From Rhexocercosporidium sp. MPI-PUGE-AT-0058 (taxonomy: Eukaryota; Ascomycota; Leotiomycetes; Helotiales), in contig JAGTJL010000023.1 in the NCBI GenBank assembly GCA_020746875.1, forward strand, positions 310,001-374,000: DNA of 64,000 nucleotides, given 5' to 3'. A model generated the notes under the pieces. The model searched no databases. It had not been told where the DNA came from and saw only the letters and a program-made list of their open reading frames with translations. Numbering within the stretch: position 1 is the first letter of the stretch; the number at the start of each line of letters is the position of its first letter. Made by a program: the position numbers and the translations under genes. Of this stretch, positions 1 through 13,926 are shown piece after piece.

Positions 1-2942
1 CACCGAAAGCCAGACCTCGGCCTTGTTGTCTTTGTGACCAACAACCTCCAGTGGCCGGCCGTAATTAAACTCCCCGAGGAAGAAGTTTCTCGAACCTGGA
101 GGGAACTCTTCCTCAAAAGGAACAGCGGCCTTCTCAATGAAGCGTGGATCCTCACTGATGACCTCATCAACCACCACCTGGGAAGCAAACTCTGTATCCA
201 TTCCAGGAATAACAGCGTATTCCTTGATGGTGGCTCCTTCATCAGTTTTTTTGAGACCCTTCAACATCTCAATATGCGTGATCGACCCGACGGGACCAAT
301 GATGATGCCGAGGCGCTTGCTGTAGCTGTTTTCAAGTCTCTCTGCCTTCTTGCGGAAGTCGTCAATCTCACGTGGGCCATGAGGCTTCTGAATGGGATGA
401 GAAGTTCCGTCTTCGGAGGGAAAGTAGTCGAAAAGCTCATCTGAGACTTTGACAACCTTGGCCTCATTCAGGAACGGATAGCCTACAAACACACGCTGTC
501 CAAGCTTCATGACGGCAGTTTTCACGTTTGTTCGTTCTTCGGTATTTTCGATGGTTACCACCATACTCTCATTGCGACTGTCTTGCTGGAAGACATTGAC
601 GCCGTGGAAGCCCAACGTGGCGTTGTACGGCAGGGTTGCTAAGCTAGGAAAGCCCGCAAGTGCGGCATCACCAAGCTTGACGCCATCCATCAAACCGACA
701 TGATATTCCAATCCTTCTATAGTTGGTAGGTCAAAGATATTCTCGACGCAGTGACAATGTGGAATATCCGGAAAGACGCCGACAAGCGATGACGGATATG
801 TGAAGTCGATATCGGGATCATGGCTGAACTTCAATGTAACTCCAAACTCGTTCCTGAACTTTTCGTCGTCGCTCAAAAGAGCGTTCTTTGGTCCCATAGC
901 GTCAAGGAGTCTCTTCTCATCAATGAAAGGGATCTTGACAACTGCCTCCCATTCCATCTTCTTTCCATTCATGTCAAGCTCGAAATCTCGGGGGTAGAAA
1001 TCGATGATAGGAGAAGCCGAATTTGTCATCAAATCGTGGTACACTTTCGGTACGATGCTCTTACTTCTATCGGGAAGTACACCCATAAGTTGTTCATAGG
1101 GGTGGAAAGGTTGCCCAAGCTTAAAGTCAACATTGGCCTTCAAGCCTTTAATAACATCTAGCATAGGATTAGCAAGAGGTATTTCTGGGAACTGACATCA
1201 CTTACCGGAGATCATGGGTGAGTAATGATACTGATAATACCATGGCCACGAGACAACTCCCTGGTAGTAGTAATGAAGAACCCACTGGAGACCTTGGACA
1301 TAATTCTCACACAGCTTTGTCAACTCTGTCTCGTTCTTTCGGTCCCACTCGAACTTCCCCTGGTAGTATTTGTCTTTCCATTCTTGGAATTTGGCTTCGT
1401 ACTGCTTGTCCATCTCTGCCTGAGCCTCAGCCTTGGAGATATCAACCACCTTGGCGTTGTCATATTGCTTGACAACTCGCAAGATTGCAAGTTGCGATTC
1501 CTCATCCTCATCCTCGCTGTCTTCGTCTGCCTCGAGTTTTGGTGGGAAAGATAGTTGCATGTGACGGTCGCCTTCTTCGGTTTCCACTGTTTTCCACTCC
1601 AAATGAAGGCTCTCTGCGAGATCTTGAACGAACTTCCGGTCTGCTGCCGGCAAAGTGCTCGGAAGGTCCAGTGGCTGGTCAGAGCGGCGAGTAACAAACG
1701 TCTTGACCTCCTTCCAAACCTCCCGTTGAGGTGTGGTCATAGTCACCTTGCCCTTGGTCTTACCTTTGACCATGACATCTTCTTTGGCCATCTGTTTGCC
1801 TCTGAACCAGCTCTTGTCCGAGTTTTCAGACTCGAAGAATCGATACTCAACGTGAGAAAGCTCCTCCAATAACATTGCCAACCGTGGCATGTTAATGACA
1901 CCGCCCTCATTAATGAAACCGCCAGCCTTTGGTAGAACCGTCTTGTAGATCTTGAACATCAATGCCAATGCTCCTTCGTTGATATGCAAATTTGGCAGAT
2001 TAGGCAAGAAATCGTTGCCCACAAAAAATGCCATGAGAATGAAATCGTCGATAATTCGTTCTAGGTCGAAGGGAGACGAGAGAACGCCAGGCTCCTTCAG
2101 CTCCTGAAATTCCAACTCCAGATATTCTCGTACAATGCAGAGATGCATCAGGTAGAAATTTTGATGCTCCAGCTCCTTGGACTTCGCTTTGCTCTGTCTT
2201 CCGAATGTAACCTCCTCTCGCAACAGACAAAAATGTGGATCGTGGCTCAGCAGACCCAACATGATCAAGTCGGCATCGAGACCGTACAGACAATGTCGAA
2301 TGTTCGCATCATAATCGGGTTGCGCCTTGGCTAGTCGAATGTACTCCATGATCTTGTGCTCTCCTTCTCCAGGAACTTCGTGACCGGACAGAACGACCTC
2401 AACTCCCTGCCAGTCCTTGTCCTCCGACACCTTCTTATTGATGAAATACTTCAATTGTTGTGTGAGCTTGTGCATAAACTCCGTACCTTGAAAACGTCAG
2501 TCTGGCAAATTTGGCGCAAGGCTGAGTGCGACCTACCTGGAGTAATCGCATTGCTATCGAATGCCTCCTCCTTTGGCATCTCCTTCCCTTCCTTGATCGC
2601 TTTGTCTCTGGCAGTCTCGGCATCCAGCGCAGTTCGGAATCTTCGAGCTCGCTGCTGGTTCATCTTTGCTCTCGGCGCCACTCCATCGATAGCCATGAAG
2701 AAGAGCTGCTTTGGCTTGATCTTGCCAAACAGATGCTCAATGTAATTGAAGATGGCAATGAACATCTGCTCCTCTGTCATTCGGAACATGGCATCGTCAG
2801 AGTCCTTGTGCGTACAATTGTGGATAATGCCGTTCATGTCCAGGTAGAGACAATCGAATTCCGGGATGCGATTCTCTGCAATCAGTTGCGAGATTGCCGG
2901 ATACCTCTCGCTCATCCATCTGAAGAACTTGGGGACACCCAT
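1..2942 (-). CDS. xrn1: 5'-3' exoribonuclease XRN1 (3' end outside window)
   Basis: Cytoplasmic processive 5'-3' exoribonuclease that degrades decapped mRNA. Exons on the minus strand are 2537-2942, 1206-2486 and 1157 to beyond base 1; the introns are 50 and 48 bp with GT-AG ends and a GCTAAT-type branch in the second. The start at 2942 gives the invariant XRN N-terminus MGVPKFFRWMSERYPAI. The nuclease core is clear: DGVAPRAKMNQQRARRFR near residue 90, then HEVPGEGEHKIMEYIR and GLDADLIMLGL in exon 2, which carry the acidic metal-binding residues of the family. After the second intron the XRN1-specific region follows, with GSRNFFLGEFNYGRP near the left edge. About 947 residues are visible; the family usually has 1,300-1,450, so roughly the last third is missing. 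It is divergent from HAT2, sharing a 483-bp promoter. XRN1 is preferred over nuclear RAT1 because the D1-type sequence continues after the nuclease core. Confidence 0.96.
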
Positions 2943-3425
2943 GGTGATTACTTCTTGCGCGGCGCGCTGTGTGCTGTGCTGTGTTGTGCTGTTTTGGTGT
3001 TGATGAGTCGAATGACTCTTGATTGAGCGATGGCGAGAGAGTCGCTTCCTGTTACCGGGAGCTGCGTCTATTCACCTTTGGCAAAGTGCGCTTTCAATTG
3101 CGCAACTTCTAGAACTGCGACGAGATAGAAGATCCGTCTCTCGAGTTCCTTCTGTGGTCTGGGTGACCTTTGTGGTTGTGTTTTGTGATTAGGTTGGGGT
3201 TTCGCAAAGAGCAAAGAAGAATGGAAGACGTCGAGATCCAAGTCAAGCCATAGCCTCAGCCTTGAACGCACAGGCCGCAACGCCAAGACTGACAGAAGAG
3301 GCTGCACTGCACCAATTCCAGTCGCGTCTCTACGCGATTCAATTTGACTCGGGCAATCCTCTCTATCTTCTATCTTCAACCTCACTGCTCTCTACGTCCA
3401 CAACTCCTCACATCTCTCTGTCAAG
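2943..3425. promoter_or_regulatory. Shared divergent promoter of xrn1 and hat2
   Basis: A 483-bp gap between two divergent start codons, so it must hold both promoters and both 5' leaders. The HAT2 side (3350-3425) is CT-rich, as usual for filamentous fungal leaders. No TATA box or specific operator stands out, and no ORF here looks like a gene. Confidence 0.6.
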
Positions 3426-5046
<1,621 letters not shown>

Positions 5047-5828
5047 GGTGATGGGCGCACATAAATGTAGGATGGATACCCAAGTGATAGCGAGAGAGAT
5101 GATGCATTTTCCTGGCTTGGTGGAGGAAAAGTAGTTGCAGCCATAGTCGCGCGTAGCTAGGAGGGATGGCATGGCGTTCATGGAATGATAATGAATCTGA
5201 TCTCGCAGTTCTCGTATTGGGTACTTCATTCGTGTAGGTAAATGACCCTCGGACGCGATTGCTTCGGTTCTACTCCTACGCCTTGGTTCTGGAGGCACTG
5301 CCGGTTACTACCTGCAGGTATAATATTGCAGGTATAATATTGACCACAAGATACCCTGGCTATTCTCGAAACGGCAATGTGCAGTTGCTAGCTAAAGAAA
5401 GCACAGCAGGTGATCTACAAGTCAGTATTCCCATCAAAGTGTAGCCTAACCTCATCTCCCCAAGCTTTTCTAAGATGCAAGCCAGCCAACAATTTCATTT
5501 CATCCGCACTGCTATCTCCTACTATCTCCTACTATATCTAGCGGTATCTAACATAAAACTTGGGTACGAGGTGAAGTGGATGAATTGGCAGATGACCTCA
5601 GGCTACTTTCCTGAAACGGGGCTGGGCTGCCAACTCGTTTGTTTACATCGCTGCCACGCTAGTTCCCAACAACCGAATATTTCCGCTCACCTTTACCTCA
5701 ACCTCCCGACTACAAACGTACCATTCTCAAAGACCTCTTCAGCGCAACAAAATTTTAACCTCTGAACAACCAACACTAAGCCTTCCATCACCACCACCAA
5801 CCCTGACACAGACAAACTAAACAATACA
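5047..5828. other. Intergenic: hat2 3' region and F-box gene promoter
   Basis: A 782-bp gap without a convincing gene. It contains a perfect tandem 14-mer at 5313-5340. The last 130 bases before the F-box-gene ATG are rich in C, A and T (ACCACCACCAACC-like runs), typical of a fungal 5' leader. Confidence 0.6.
5313..5340 (+). repeat. Perfect tandem duplication of a 14-mer
   Basis: The unit TGCAGGTATAATAT occurs twice, head to tail, without mismatch, and the next two bases continue the unit. It lies in intergenic DNA 270 bp after hat2. It looks like a simple slippage duplication; no function is inferred. Confidence 0.9.
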
Positions 5829-7595
5829 ATGGACCGCAAAAGCAAGAATAAGGCCAAAGCCAAAGGCAGCGGCAAATCAAAGTCCCGATTCAACAATCCC
5901 GCCTTCGACATGGGCTACGACAAGCTTCCAACTCCAGACTACGGCCCTCTGCCCTGGTCTTATGAAATCGACGAATTCGAAGCCTACAAAACGCACCGCA
6001 CGTTCGTCACTGGGGTGAAGACCGTAACGGTAGAAGAAGCACTGAAAGCCGCAGAGGAAGCGCGTTTCTCTATCTCCACCAAAGCCATTGCCGCGACTGG
6101 TATCGAACCTGCTGTGGAAGTCCTAGCTGAATCTCTTGCTGCGGCCTCGAAGAAGAGAAGAGAGGATGCTGAGGAGAAGATCGAGGGAGACGATTATCCC
6201 AAAGCGAAAGAAAGGGATTTCTTCGCCCGCATAAGCAGCTGTCCCGAGCTCGTCATCGAGATCATGAAATGCATGGACCCCCATTCCCTCCTCTCCCTGT
6301 ACTGCATCCACAAACACGTCCACGACATCCTCAACGGTCACCTGACGCACGCCATGAACCTCTGCGCCAACCAGCAAGCCCCAGAAGCAGCACGTATCTA
6401 CCCCTTCACGCTCTACGAGTCCCTCTGCGTCCGCGACCCCGTCGGACGACTCCATCCCACGCAGCCAGATAAAGTCCGCATGGTGCCTAGCATCCGCTGG
6501 CTGCAGATGGTCGTCCACCGCGAGAAAACCATCCGCGACATCCTCGCCTGTCTTGCGCGACAGGGCCACCGCACACCACCTGAGATGAATCTCACGCTCA
6601 AGAAGATGTGGCTCGTGATGGATATCGCGACGAGCGCGAGACGAGTACAGGTCATGCACAGTGCGTATTTCACCGCATTGGATATCTTCAACATCCAGAT
6701 GTTCGTCGTGAAGCTCGATATGCGGTTCAATGACCCGATTGATGGGCCGGGCGAGGATCATCTGAGGAAACTCATGTTAGGCCAACGAGGACTGACGCCG
6801 TTGTGTAAGTTGCTTAAGCGGACTAGGTTTACGGAGACGGAGGAGATTATTAAGGCGGCTGTGAGGTATGATTGGGAGGTTAAGCCTGAGCATAGACAGT
6901 ACTCTATCATGGGGATCCCGCCTGAGGAGATCGGTGTTGGACATCTGGAAGGATGGGGGAAGGGAAGAGTGCATCTGTATAGACCGGATGAACTCGTTGT
7001 TCGCGAGGCGGTGCGCAGACGGCTGGATCTGAAGAATCATATTATGGGCATGATGCTCTGGGGATATGTCGATCCCGTTACGGGGAAGGACACGCCAGCC
7101 ACGGAGGAGGAGATGTACATGTCTGATGATGGGAGTAAGGAGCGGCCGAAACATCCACTCTGGCAGGATTATGATTGGTTGGAAATCGATCCCCCGGTTT
7201 ATGAGGAGACGGAGGTGTTGAGGGAGTCGAATGATTGGGTGTATGCGCAGAAGAAGCGGGAGGAGAGGGAGGCGGCTAAGAAGGCTGAGGAGAAGAAGAA
7301 GACGGAGGAGGCGAAGAGGGTGGAGGAGGCGTGGAAGGCTATGAAAGAGGAGGAGCTGAAGAAGGGTGAGGAGGCTTTGAAGGCTCAGACTGCTCAGACG
7401 CAGGATGTTGTCGCTAGTGAGTGGAGAGAGGGCATGAGTAAGGAGGAAGAGAGGGTGTGGAAGGAGAAGATGAGGAATTCTGGGCCGAATACTGGGTTGG
7501 GAAGTAAGCAGGCTGGTAATCAGTCTTTGAATTCTTCTGGCAGCTCTAGCCAGTATGGCAATTCCAGAGACTATGGCGAGGAGTCTGATATGTGA
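5829..7595 (+). CDS. F-box-like protein with C-terminal coiled coil
   Basis: Intronless 588-residue protein. Residues 1-25 are basic and rich in Lys and Ser. A hydrophobic helix block at about 131-170 (FFARISSCPELVIEIMKCM, then DPHSLLSLYCIHKHVHDIL) has the spacing of a fungal F-box (leading hydrophobics, a Pro, LLSL, then I..HVHDIL), which would bind Skp1 and make this a substrate receptor of an SCF ubiquitin ligase. The middle (170-460) is a conserved-looking globular region with no domain I can name. Residues about 475-530 are Glu/Lys/Ala heptads predicted to form a coiled coil, followed by a Ser/Asn-rich tail. The start follows an AC-rich leader (caatacaATGG). The F-box call is inference from a short pattern; the missing canonical LPPEL start makes it a moderate claim, and the protein could be an F-box-like hypothetical without SCF function. 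Confidence 0.75.
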   Translation: MDRKSKNKAKAKGSGKSKSRFNNPAFDMGYDKLPTPDYGPLPWSYEIDEFEAYKTHRTFVTGVKTVTVEEALKAAEEARFSISTKAIAATGIEPAVEVLAESLAAASKKRREDAEEKIEGDDYPKAKERDFFARISSCPELVIEIMKCMDPHSLLSLYCIHKHVHDILNGHLTHAMNLCANQQAPEAARIYPFTLYESLCVRDPVGRLHPTQPDKVRMVPSIRWLQMVVHREKTIRDILACLARQGHRTPPEMNLTLKKMWLVMDIATSARRVQVMHSAYFTALDIFNIQMFVVKLDMRFNDPIDGPGEDHLRKLMLGQRGLTPLCKLLKRTRFTETEEIIKAAVRYDWEVKPEHRQYSIMGIPPEEIGVGHLEGWGKGRVHLYRPDELVVREAVRRRLDLKNHIMGMMLWGYVDPVTGKDTPATEEEMYMSDDGSKERPKHPLWQDYDWLEIDPPVYEETEVLRESNDWVYAQKKREEREAAKKAEEKKKTEEAKRVEEAWKAMKEEELKKGEEALKAQTAQTQDVVASEWREGMSKEEERVWKEKMRNSGPNTGLGSKQAGNQSLNSSGSSSQYGNSRDYGEESDM

Positions 7596-10303
7596 AGGGA
7601 GAGGAGTTAGACATCAGAGACAGAGATTACGTTTCTGATGGTGTTTCCTGCGGATGTCTTGCGGTTCTTGTCCTGCACGATGTAGATAGCATCAATAGAT
7701 CTCAAACCTCGAGAACCTGGCGTAAATGTATATTTACCAAACCACTCTGCTTGCTGGAGTGGATTCGTTAAGTGAGTCGTGAGTGGACAGAGAATGGTCG
7801 TCTAACCTATCTTGTATGTTGTATAGACATGGGCTAAAGTGAGAGATAACTTCCTGTCACTGAACCCGAAGTATCCTCATCTTCTAATTTATGATCTTTG
7901 GACTTCGAGTAATTGAACTGTGCAAGTCATCAAGAATGAAGAGTCGAGTGTCTTGCACTTTTACCAAATAGGAAGGCATTCTAGTTCCATTCCCCCCAGG
8001 TAATATAGATCTGGAATATCGGCAATGGACATGAGGAAAGATGCAACTGCGCATTTGATAGGAAATAAGATAGTCGATACTCAGCCACTTGCCTGATAAT
8101 TGCTCAATTGGAGTCGAGAGTACCTAAGGTGTACCCTAGCGCGGGCTCATTCTTCCACTACTATAGAGTCTAATCAGCGCATCAGAAATGCTTTTATCAA
8201 ATATTGCCCACAAAAGAAGGCACTTGGGTGGTAATAACACTTCGACTGTATCGTCTCAAACTAGGATATCTTTATGAGTTGGGAGGTGGAAAAGTGACTG
8301 GTTCGTCATGGATTCAGTCGGGAAAGTATTACAAAAATGAAGCAGAGATAGTGATAGCGGTCGTCGCAGTATAAGACGCCTTTCATGGTCTGGACAAGGA
8401 GCATCAAGTCGAAGATGAAGGAAATGGTTGTTGATGGTGAGTAGAGCGGCAGAAAGAGGCGAGGTCGATTCTTCGAGGAGCGGTGAGGCTAGCGGCTTCC
8501 CGGGCGTTAACAACCTGGAACCTGCCAGCCTCGAAGCTCCCTTCCTCACCTGCAGACCAACGGCCACGACGAGGGGGAATCATAACAGTCTCTACAGAAC
8601 GCGCATGTCGTGGCATCACTATGTTATCTTACGAGCAAAGCAGGACAGTATTGATGGAGTGAGTCGAAGCCCAGCCGATCACCGGTCGCAGGAATCAGAT
8701 CCCCACAACCAAACGACCACCGCTCTTTTATCGGATCTATCACAGTTACGCGATCGCAACGGTGGCAGAGCCCCCAGAAGAGAGGAAGAGAGATCTCGCA
8801 GACCATGGAAATTACAATAGCAGGCACTGGCTTTGATGCCTTGTGGGTGCTGGAGGTGTGGGAGCGCTGATACTCCCGATCCCCTCATCGTCAGCAGTAA
8901 TCCGATCCCAACGCCAAGTTGATCTCAAGACCACTCGGTCTATCAGACCAGCTTACCAGTCTTCTGGGCAGTTGCGCTCTCCATCCTCGCAAGCATGAAC
9001 AGTATCGCGGATTTTACAGTGTCAAAAGTGCTGCTTTCCCAAAGGGAAGCGGTTGTCAACGCTGACGAGTCGTTTGACCGCGTTTAGCAGGGAGTGGCGG
9101 AGGACGGATAGGGCTTGATATCGTTTCTTCTTCTGTTTCCCACCTCCAGTTGTTCAAGAACAGCTATGAACTTGTGTTGAAATGTCAACCACTGTGCGCG
9201 CCTTTCCCCAACGCCTCCTTGCCCCTCGGTGGTGGCAGGTACTTCCGTAACGGTTAGGAGAGGTGGGAATACTCGATTAACTCATCCTAACCAGCTATGC
9301 AACCCCTAGCTCCATGGCCTGGCATTGCTGGACTGCCAGCTATCCCGCGCACAAGAGGCACACTGATGATTATGGATCTGCATCCCAAGCACAGGCAGAC
9401 AGACTGTTACTCTGATTGCCAGGAAGCGCTTGGCCTTGGACTTTCTTCATTGAAGGACATCTGAATACCATGCTGCAGGCCGAAATATCAGCTGCCAAGC
9501 CTAAGCTCTTATTGCAGGCTTCTCTGCATCGATATTCACTACGCCCGATCCCCTTCAACGAACCCAGTTATGCCTGGAAAGGACACCCAAGGAAGGCTCT
9601 CTACATCCACCCTACAGCTACTACAGTACAAAAGCGCGCAGTATATCCAAGCAAGATGCGCTCACAGACCCGAGTTGCCTATGGTGCTGCACCGAGATGA
9701 AGACTTACCTTGCCGTACATGGGCTGGGATGCATCTATTCACTCAAGCAATTGGCTACGGGATCGATGCACGATGGGGAGCAAGAGAAGGCTTTGGTTTT
9801 GTCTCTGGCTTGGGAATTTGGATTGCCTCCATGCGCATTGCTTTTGCGTATCCGTAGATAACTTATTCGTGAGACTTGTAATGAATATTGGCGGGGAGCA
9901 GAGAAAGCAGAGAGCAGAAGTAAGTGGGTGGGTGGCGCTGTCAAAGCGGCTCTTGCTCCTTTCTTCTCTTTGGCAGCAAACGAGCAAACGGGGGTCCGGG
10001 GGTGTCAAGGTCGCAGTGGCAGTCGCGGTCCAGCCAGGCAGGGAAGGGCACGGTATCGAGATTGAGAGGCAGCACATCGCATCGCATCGCCCACGGTAGG
10101 TGAACCTCTACTACGACGACTACTACTACTACTACTGCTCCTGCAGTAAGGGCATCCTTCTCTTCACTCACTCACAGTCCGCCGCTCATCGACTGCGGGT
10201 TTTTGCTATTGTTTTCCTTCGCTTTCTGTCTTGTCACTGCCCTGCAGGTTGCAGCAATCCTGCTGGCTCTGATCTCTGGGGCGCTGCCTTCGGCTAAGGG
10301 CAA
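7596..10303. other. 2.7-kb gene-poor gap upstream of ctk1
   Basis: No ORF here shows intron structure, domain sequence or conserved-looking composition; those that exist (for example 8428-8820 and 9416-9700) read as random peptide. The right part probably holds a long ctk1 leader: 10073-10095 has repeated ATCGC units, 10108-10136 is a CTA/CGA trinucleotide run, and 10150-10200 is CT-rich. A non-coding transcript or a missed orphan gene cannot be excluded by eye. Confidence 0.5.
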
Positions 10304-13300
10304 ATGGCGTCTCGTCGTCCAAGCATCACCGAAAGCTTTCCCCTTCAACCTCGACCAGAAAACCCAGATCCAAATCCCAACTCCAACTCCAACTCCAACT
10401 CCACCACAGACGGGCCCGCCAGACCAGGCAGGCATGTCGAAATGAAAGACAGTTGGAGCCACGGTGACGACCGCAGAGATCGAGGAAGAGTTGATCGAGG
10501 AGTTAGAAGATCACCATCGCCATCGCGCGACCGCAAGTTCAACCACGACCGCCGACCCTCGCCCGCTCGAGATTCGAGGGATTCCAAAGACCGCACGCCT
10601 GCCAAGTCTAGGTCTATTGCTCAGAGTGACAGACCTCGCGACCGGACACCCGAGCGCAGACGAAGGCCATCACGATCGCCCGTTCGAGACTTGAGGGACG
10701 ACGTGCGGGAGAGGAACAGAGGGCGGGAGCTGCTAGACACACGCGGCCCTGAAAAGCCAAAACGAAGCATCACACATACCTCGCCTTCATCAGTGAAGCG
10801 CCGAAAGAGTCGAAGCCCTTCTCCACCTCGCGGACATAAGAAATCAAGACGAGAGGTATCACGTAGCCCGTCGAGATTAGAACATAGACCACGACCACAC
10901 TCGAAGGCCGACAAGAAACGCCGACCAGTTTCTCCGATTCCACCTCGACGAGACTCTCCTGATCGTAGACCATCCGATATTCGCACAGAGGGCAAGCAGA
11001 GAAATCGAGAATCTGGAGCTTTCGATAGACGTGGTCGGTCTTCGAGTCCAAGACGCGACAAGCGCGAGCCCTTTCCAAAATCCAACAATACAAGACGTGA
11101 GAGATCGCCCCCAAGGCAAAGTCAGAAGCCACGCGACAGGTCACCATTCAACAAGTACAAGGACGATAGGGCAAGGGAGCAAAAACGAGAGCGCTCTCCA
11201 GTCGAGAAGCCTCGAGGCAAAGAGCAGAAGAGGGAACGTTCACTTATTGCTGGACGAAGATCCCCTAGCTTTGATCGCTCTGGACCACCAAATCGCTCTC
11301 GCCAACCCTCCCCCCGAGGACCCAAATTCAACAAAGACCAGCGAGGTGGCAAATCCCCAAGAGAACGAGGTGGCAGACGAGGCTCGAGGGACGACTTCCA
11401 TAGAGAAGAGCATCGGCCAGGCAAAGGTAAACCAAAACCTGGCAAACCATCATTCCCAGCTGCATCGGGTGCGAACAGTATCGAAGTCAAAGGTGTCCGA
11501 GCTTCTTCAGCATCTACTGCTGCCTCCGGTGCGAACAGCATTGAGGTCAAGTCAGATAAGATGAATGGTCGGGGAAACTATTACGGTCATGGCTACAACG
11601 CCAACCCAATGCAGGCTGCTTTCCCTCTGAAGCCACAATACAACCAAGGACCACCTGTCGACCCACGCCAGTACTCGCAGTCACCACAGCATCAGATGAC
11701 CCCGAATTCACATTATAGTGGATCACCTCAAGCCCAATCGCCGTATTCTGCTGGGAGAGGTAACTATGGCCAGCAACAATTCTCCCCTCAACCGTAAGTA
11801 GTAGTAGCATCCTATATCTATGTATTAGCTGACAAGTTTCAGTCAATATCCGCAAAACTACCAACAGCAACAACAGCCGCAGCAACCGAACTACCCGACT
11901 GGCCCACAGAATCAGAACCATTACTACAACAATGCTCAATCCCCTCCCTACCAAGCTCCTTCTGGACCTATGAATGCACAATATCCCCAAGCGAACTTCC
12001 GCGGTAATCAACGAGGATTTCGAGGAAATCATTTTAACCAACGAGGCGGGCGTGGCGATCACCGTGGTGGCCGAGGCGGGCATTTCCAAAATCATCAGTG
12101 GAACTCTCAAGCTGGTGCAGGTCGTGGACAACCCAATACTTCTGGAAATGTTACCCCACAGCATGCTTCCCCTCCACAGCAGTTCCCACAGAATGCAGGA
12201 TCCAGAGCTGGCTCGGTTGTTGGATCACAGGCGGGATCACAAGTAGGGACTCCTCAACACAAGCCAGCGGCGGCTGCCGAGGAAGAGGAGGATGCCGAAG
12301 ATTTGTTCAGGCCATCGAAAGAACTTCGAATTGAAGACAAGGAGGCGAGCAAGAAGAAGGACGAAGAGACCATGCCACCGCCGAGTCGACCCCCTCCAAC
12401 CGGACCTCAGAGCCAGCAAACCCAACAGCATGCGTCGAAGTTCAGCTTCACTTTGTCGAGTAAATCAAAGACACTTCCAACTACTCCGAAATTGGAGATA
12501 TCTCAAAAGCTGAATGCTGGGCCGGCAAGAAATGCCCAATTCAGTCCGGATCGTCCTCGTGGGCCCAACTCGCGAAACATCCCCACTGAGCCTGCTTCAT
12601 CAAGACAACAAAACTTCCGTGAGCCACCTCCTCCAACGACGCGAAAGGTTAAGAAGATCATGAAGCGTCTGAAGGAGAGACCACAGCTCACCGAAGACTT
12701 CAAGAAGTCGGATTCTGTTTACTACCGAAAGCCTGGCAACGAGTCTGTTGTTGGATCCGGAACTTACGGAAAAGTCTTCAAGGCTATTCATGTCTTCACA
12801 AAGGGCTTGGTAGCACTAAAGAAGATTCGTATGGAGGGAGAGCGGGACGGATTCCCAGTAACTGCTGTCAGAGAAATCAAGCTCCTGCAGTCGTTGAAGC
12901 ACCAGAATATTGTCAACATGCAGGAAGTTATGGTTGAGAAGAATGACTGCTTCATGGTTTTCGAGTACCTCTCACACGATCTGACTGGCTTACTGAACCA
13001 TCCTACGTTTAAGCTGGAAGCTGCACACAAAAAGCATCTTGCCAAGCAGCTCTTCGAGGGTCTGGACTACTTGCACCGACGAGGAGTTCTCCATCGAGAT
13101 ATCAAAGCGGCGAACATTCTGGTCAGCAACGATGGGCAATTGAAGATTGCGGATTTCGGTCTTGCAAGATTCTATGCCAAACGTCGCCAACTGGATTATA
13201 CCAACCGAGTCATTACCATTTGGTATCGATCACCAGAGCTTCTGCTTGGTGAGACCCAATACGGGCCAGCAGTCGATATCTGGAGTGCAGCGTGCGTGCT

Positions 13301-13926
13301 AGTTGAGATCTTCACCCGACATGCCATCTTTCCAGGTGATGGAACAGAAATGAGCCAGTTGGAGAAAATCTACGCTATTCTTGGCACACCTACCAAGGCA
13401 ATCTGGCCTGGCCTCACTGACATGGCTTGGTTTGCGCTCCTCCGACCAACAGCTCGACGCCCGAATGTCTTCGCTGAGAAGTACAAAGAGCGAGTTACAC
13501 CCGCCGCCTACGACCTTCTCGAAGCCATGTTGCAATACGATCCCGATAAGCGCCCTTCTGCCTCCGATGTTCTCGAGCACCCATACTTCACAACGGAGGA
13601 ACCTCAACCGAGAAAAGCTACCGAGTATGTCTCCCCCATCCCACTCTCCCCTGACACATGCTAACAAATCTCCTCACAGACTTGCCCTCCTAGAAGGCGA
13701 CTGGCACGAGTTTGAATCTAAAGCCCTCCGCAAAGAAAATGAGCGCAAAGATAAAGAGGCTCGCCGCACAGCCCAGAAGGAGAAAGAAGCCGCTGCCAAG
13801 GCAGAGAAGGAGAAGAAGCGTGGCTTGGAAGGTTCCATACCTGGCGAACCGGATGCGAAGAGAGTACAGACTGCGCCACCTGGACATTCCGCTACAAAGC
13901 AGTCAACGGCTGCGGTGGATAAGTGA
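10304..13926 (+). CDS. ctk1: CDK12/Ctk1-type RNA polymerase II CTD kinase
   Basis: Cyclin-dependent kinase of the CTDK-I/CDK12 group, which phosphorylates Ser2 of the Pol II C-terminal repeats during elongation. Exons 10304-11793, 11843-13624 and 13680-13926 give 1,172 residues. The first 430 residues are an SR/RD-rich disordered region (RSPSPSRD, RRPSPARDSRD), followed by Gln/Pro/Asn-rich and RGG stretches, as in metazoan CDK12 but absent from yeast Ctk1. The kinase domain lies at about 790-1090: glycine loop VGSGTYGKV (about 800), VALKK, the cyclin-binding helix PVTAVREIKLL (PITSIRE in yeast Ctk1), HRDIKAAN (914), DFGLAR (934), T-loop YTNRVITIWYRSPELLLG with the activating Thr near 950, and WSAACVLVEIF. 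The tail LLEGDWHEFESK matches the CTDK C-terminal extension, which argues against Bur1/CDK9. The start at 10304 precedes an Asn-Ser repeat made by a CTCCAA microsatellite; Met at 10442 is an alternative start. Confidence 0.94.
10380..10405 (+). repeat. CTCCAA hexanucleotide microsatellite in ctk1 coding region
   Basis: Four units of a six-base repeat encode an (Asn-Ser)n stretch near residues 26-34 of the kinase. Because the unit length is a multiple of three, unit number can vary without breaking the frame. The repeat sits upstream of the second Met (10442), so it matters only if 10304 is the true start. Confidence 0.8.

Noticed and set aside
6123..6761. 212-codon antisense ORF opposite the F-box-like gene
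   Set aside because: It lies wholly inside a well-behaved sense gene, has no recognisable content, and follows from the codon bias of the sense strand.
8428..8820. 130-codon plus-strand ORF in the gap before ctk1
   Set aside because: Composition is that of random peptide, with no exon partner or domain.
10621..11550. Long minus-strand ORFs opposite ctk1 exon 1 (155 and 142 codons)
   Set aside because: They are shadows of the Arg/Ser/Asp-rich coding sequence and have no start context or domain.
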